Shown piece after piece: positions 12,082-14,339 of a stretch of DNA of 14,339 bases. Under the pieces are notes generated by a model, which saw only the letters and a list, made by a program, of their open reading frames with translations, searched no databases and had not been told where the DNA came from. Both the position numbers and the translations under genes were made by a program. Source of the stretch: Ruminiclostridium sp. (GTDB lineage Bacteria; Bacillota; Clostridia; Oscillospirales; Oscillospiraceae); assembly GCA_021442645.1 (NCBI GenBank), contig JABUSR010000118.1:1-14339 (forward strand). The letters are read 5' to 3'. The stretch's first letter is position 1. Each line of letters starts with the position of its first letter.

Positions 12082-14339
12082 ATGAGCAAAGAGATATGGC
12101 AGCAGACCGAAGAGGAAGTCCTGTCCGGCCTGGGCAGTTTTCCCGAGGGTCTCACCGGGCAGGAGGCCGCCCGGCGCCTGAATCAGTACGGCCCCAATGA
12201 GCTCCGAGAGGGGGAAAAAAAGAGTACCTTCCGCATCTTCCTGGAGCAGTTTTTAGATTTTCTGGTGATTATCCTCATCATCGCCGCCGCGGTCTCTGCT
12301 GTCCTGGGGGATGTGGAGAGCATGGTGGTCATCCTGGCGGTGATTACCATGAATGCGATCCTGGGCACCGTCCAGACGGTAAAGGCTGAGGCCTCACTGG
12401 ACAGCCTGAAGCAGATGGCAGCGCCCACGGCCAAAGTTCTCCGGGACGGGCAGCTCCTTCAGATTCCCGGCCGGGAGGTAGTCCCCGGCGACGTGGTCCT
12501 GCTGGAGGCCGGGGATGCCGTCTGTGCCGATGGTCGTCTGCTGGAGTGCGCCAGCCTGAAGACTGCCGAGGCCGCTCTCACCGGTGAGAGCCTGCCGGTG
12601 GAAAAGACCACAGAGGTCATTCCCGGCGATGCCCCCCTGGGGGACCGGAGGAATCTGGTCTTCTCCGGGTCCTTCGTCACCTACGGCCGGGGCCGGTTCC
12701 TGGTCACCGGGACCGGTATGGAGACCGAGATGGGAAAGATCGCTGCCCTGCTGAAGTCCACATCTGAGAAAAAGACCCCCCTCCAGGCGAGCCTGGACCA
12801 GTTTGGCCGGAAACTCTCCATCGGCATCCTCATCCTTTGTGCGCTGATCTTTGCTGTCAGCGTTCTGGTCCAGGGTGAGAGCGTCGTTAACGCTTTCCTC
12901 TTTGCTGTGGCACTGGCGGTGGCAGCCATCCCCGAGGCACTTAGTTCCATCGTTACTATCGTGCTGTCCTTTGGCACCCGGAAGATGGCCCAGGAGAATG
13001 CCATCATCCGAAAGATCCAGTCGGTGGAGGGCCTGGGCAGTGTGTCCGTCATCTGCTCGGACAAGACCGGTACCCTGACCCAGAACCGGATGACGGTCCG
13101 CCAGCTCTTTGTGAACGGGTCTGCCATCCCTGTCGCCGAAGCCGACTTCCAAAACCCTGCCCAGGAGGCCCTCCTGCGGGCAGCCCTGCTGTGCAGCGAT
13201 GCCACCGTAACCGAACAGGGAGAAATAGGCGACCCCACCGAGACAGCTCTGGTCCGTCTGGGGCAGGAGTTCGGCTTCAAGGAGGACGAGGTTCGTACCA
13301 ACTGGTCCCGCCTGGGCGAACTGCCCTTTGACTCTGACCGGAAGCTCATGTCCACCGTCCATCGGTTCTCCGGGGGTCTGATGCTTATGACCAAGGGTGC
13401 AGTGGATGTTCTGCTGGACCGGACCGTCCTGGGCCCCGGGGAGAAGGAGGAGATCGAGGCGGCCAACCGGGCATTTTCCGACCAGGGCCTCCGGGTGCTT
13501 GCCTTTGCCTGCCGCTCCCTGGCCAGCGAGGAAGTCACCCTGGCCGACGAGGATGAGCTGTTCTTCCTGGGACTCATCGCCATGATGGACCCGCCCCGGG
13601 AGGAGTCCAAGGCCGCCGTGGCCAGCTGTATCTCCGCCGGCATCCGTCCCATCATGATTACAGGCGACCACGTAATCACCGCCTCGGCAATCGCCCGGGA
13701 GATCGGAATCCTCCGGCCCGGGGAAAAGGCCGTGGAGGGGGCCGTCATCGAGACAATGAGCGACGGGGAACTTCGTGACTTTGTTCCGGAGGTCTCTGTA
13801 TACGCCCGGGTGTCCCCGGAGCATAAGATTCGCATCGTCCGGGCCTGGCAGGACCGGGGGGCCCTGGTGGCCATGACCGGCGATGGGGTCAACGATGCCC
13901 CCGCCTTAAAGCAGGCCGACATCGGCGTGGCTATGGGTATCACGGGCACCGAGGTGGCCAAAGATGCTGCCGGGATGGTCCTGGCCGATGACAACTTTGC
14001 CACCATCGTCCAGGCGGTGAAGAACGGCCGGAACCTCTATGCCAACATCTGCCGGGCAATCCAGTTCCTACTATCCGGAAACATGGCCGGTATCCTCACA
14101 GTGCTTTATGCTTCCCTGATGAGCCTGCCGGTCCCCTTTGCCGCTGTCCACCTGCTGTTCATTAACCTCCTCACCGACTCTCTGCCCGCCATCGCCCTGG
14201 GACTGGAGCCCCACAGCGACAGCGTCATGCACGACAAGCCTCGGCCCCGCTCCGAGGGGATCCTCACCAAGCCCTTCCTGATTAATGTGGGCATTGAGGG
14301 TCTGGTGATTGCTTTGGCCACCGTGGCAGCTTGCGTAGC
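12082..14339 (+). CDS. P-type cation-transporting ATPase, Ca/Mn type (partial, C-terminus outside window)
   Basis: A P2-type ATPase of which 752 codons are present; the frame is open to the right edge. Order of features: cation ATPase N-terminal domain (1-50), helices 1-2 (about 57-100), actuator domain with TGES at 167-170, helix 4 with AAIPEALSSIVTIVLS, phosphorylation motif CSDKTGTLT with D327, nucleotide-binding domain, the hinge TGDGVNDAPA (T599-A608), then NMAGILTVLYASLM and LFINLLTDSLPAIALGLEP. The Glu in IPEAL and the Asn and Asp of NLLTD are the expected Ca/Mn ligands. It should pump Ca2+ or Mn2+ out of the cytosol. The manganese riboswitch in its leader argues for Mn2+ efflux induced by excess Mn2+; relatives under this riboswitch in lactococci and pneumococci support that. 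AAGGAAG (12068-12074) precedes the ATG by 7 nt. Confidence 0.95.
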   Translation, partial: MSKEIWQQTEEEVLSGLGSFPEGLTGQEAARRLNQYGPNELREGEKKSTFRIFLEQFLDFLVIILIIAAAVSAVLGDVESMVVILAVITMNAILGTVQTVKAEASLDSLKQMAAPTAKVLRDGQLLQIPGREVVPGDVVLLEAGDAVCADGRLLECASLKTAEAALTGESLPVEKTTEVIPGDAPLGDRRNLVFSGSFVTYGRGRFLVTGTGMETEMGKIAALLKSTSEKKTPLQASLDQFGRKLSIGILILCALIFAVSVLVQGESVVNAFLFAVALAVAAIPEALSSIVTIVLSFGTRKMAQENAIIRKIQSVEGLGSVSVICSDKTGTLTQNRMTVRQLFVNGSAIPVAEADFQNPAQEALLRAALLCSDATVTEQGEIGDPTETALVRLGQEFGFKEDEVRTNWSRLGELPFDSDRKLMSTVHRFSGGLMLMTKGAVDVLLDRTVLGPGEKEEIEAANRAFSDQGLRVLAFACRSLASEEVTLADEDELFFLGLIAMMDPPREESKAAVASCISAGIRPIMITGDHVITASAIAREIGILRPGEKAVEGAVIETMSDGELRDFVPEVSVYARVSPEHKIRIVRAWQDRGALVAMTGDGVNDAPALKQADIGVAMGITGTEVAKDAAGMVLADDNFATIVQAVKNGRNLYANICRAIQFLLSGNMAGILTVLYASLMSLPVPFAAVHLLFINLLTDSLPAIALGLEPHSDSVMHDKPRPRSEGILTKPFLINVGIEGLVIALATVAACV

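Noticed and set aside
12394..14006. Two long overlapping minus-strand frames opposite the P-type ATPase
   Set aside because: They are shadows of a clear ATPase with all catalytic motifs; one is Ser/Arg/Pro-rich and the other Gly/Asp/Leu-rich with no motif.

Overview
The window reads like a chromosomal segment of a GC-rich, low-spore-lineage Clostridia, most like gut Oscillospiraceae (Flavonifractor / Lawsonibacter / Pseudoflavonifractor type). This is inferred from the Gram-positive promoters and AGGAGG ribosome sites, a SCIFF ranthipeptide locus, a glutamate dehydrogenase closely resembling the Clostridium symbiosum enzyme, and the GC- and CTG/CCC/GGG-rich codon use. No phage, transposon, CRISPR, rRNA or tRNA is visible.

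Layout. 1-834 (-): 5' part of a membrane acyltransferase, cut by the window edge. 925-1896 (-): a noticeably AT-richer secreted protein of unknown function, driven by a perfect consensus promoter and preceded by an unusually long (~220 nt) leader. 2269-4202 (+): threonine-aldolase-like PLP enzyme and a fumarylacetoacetate-hydrolase-family enzyme in one operon, closed by a bidirectional terminator shared with the convergent gdhA (4312-5655, -). 5950-6495 (-): ECF transporter S component with its own terminator. 6709-8169 (+): Orn/Lys/Arg-decarboxylase-family enzyme, divergent from the ECF gene.

8212-10816 (+) is the most distinctive part: a consensus promoter, the 48-residue six-cysteine SCIFF precursor (scfA), an attenuator hairpin, the radical SAM maturase with an N-terminal recognition domain and a SPASM domain (scfB), a 70-residue acidic protein of unknown function, and a SanA/YdcF-like membrane-anchored protein, all closely spaced. 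The ScfA core carries Gly at the position where, from memory, the thioether acceptor Thr of characterised SCIFF peptides sits.

10876-11757 (-): a NusG-domain-II protein and a Gx transporter-family membrane protein, a pair also found in flavin-based extracellular electron transfer loci. 11875-14339 (+): a consensus promoter, a yybP-ykoY manganese riboswitch whose 3' strand overlaps an intrinsic terminator, and the P-type cation ATPase it presumably controls, which runs off the right edge.

Several genes have starts well inside the longest open frame: 2269, 5655, 6495 and 6709 are supported by ribosome binding sites, and the first and last also by promoters lying within or at the upstream extension. 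Very long open frames on the opposite strand of gdhA, scfB and the ATPase are judged to be codon-bias shadows.
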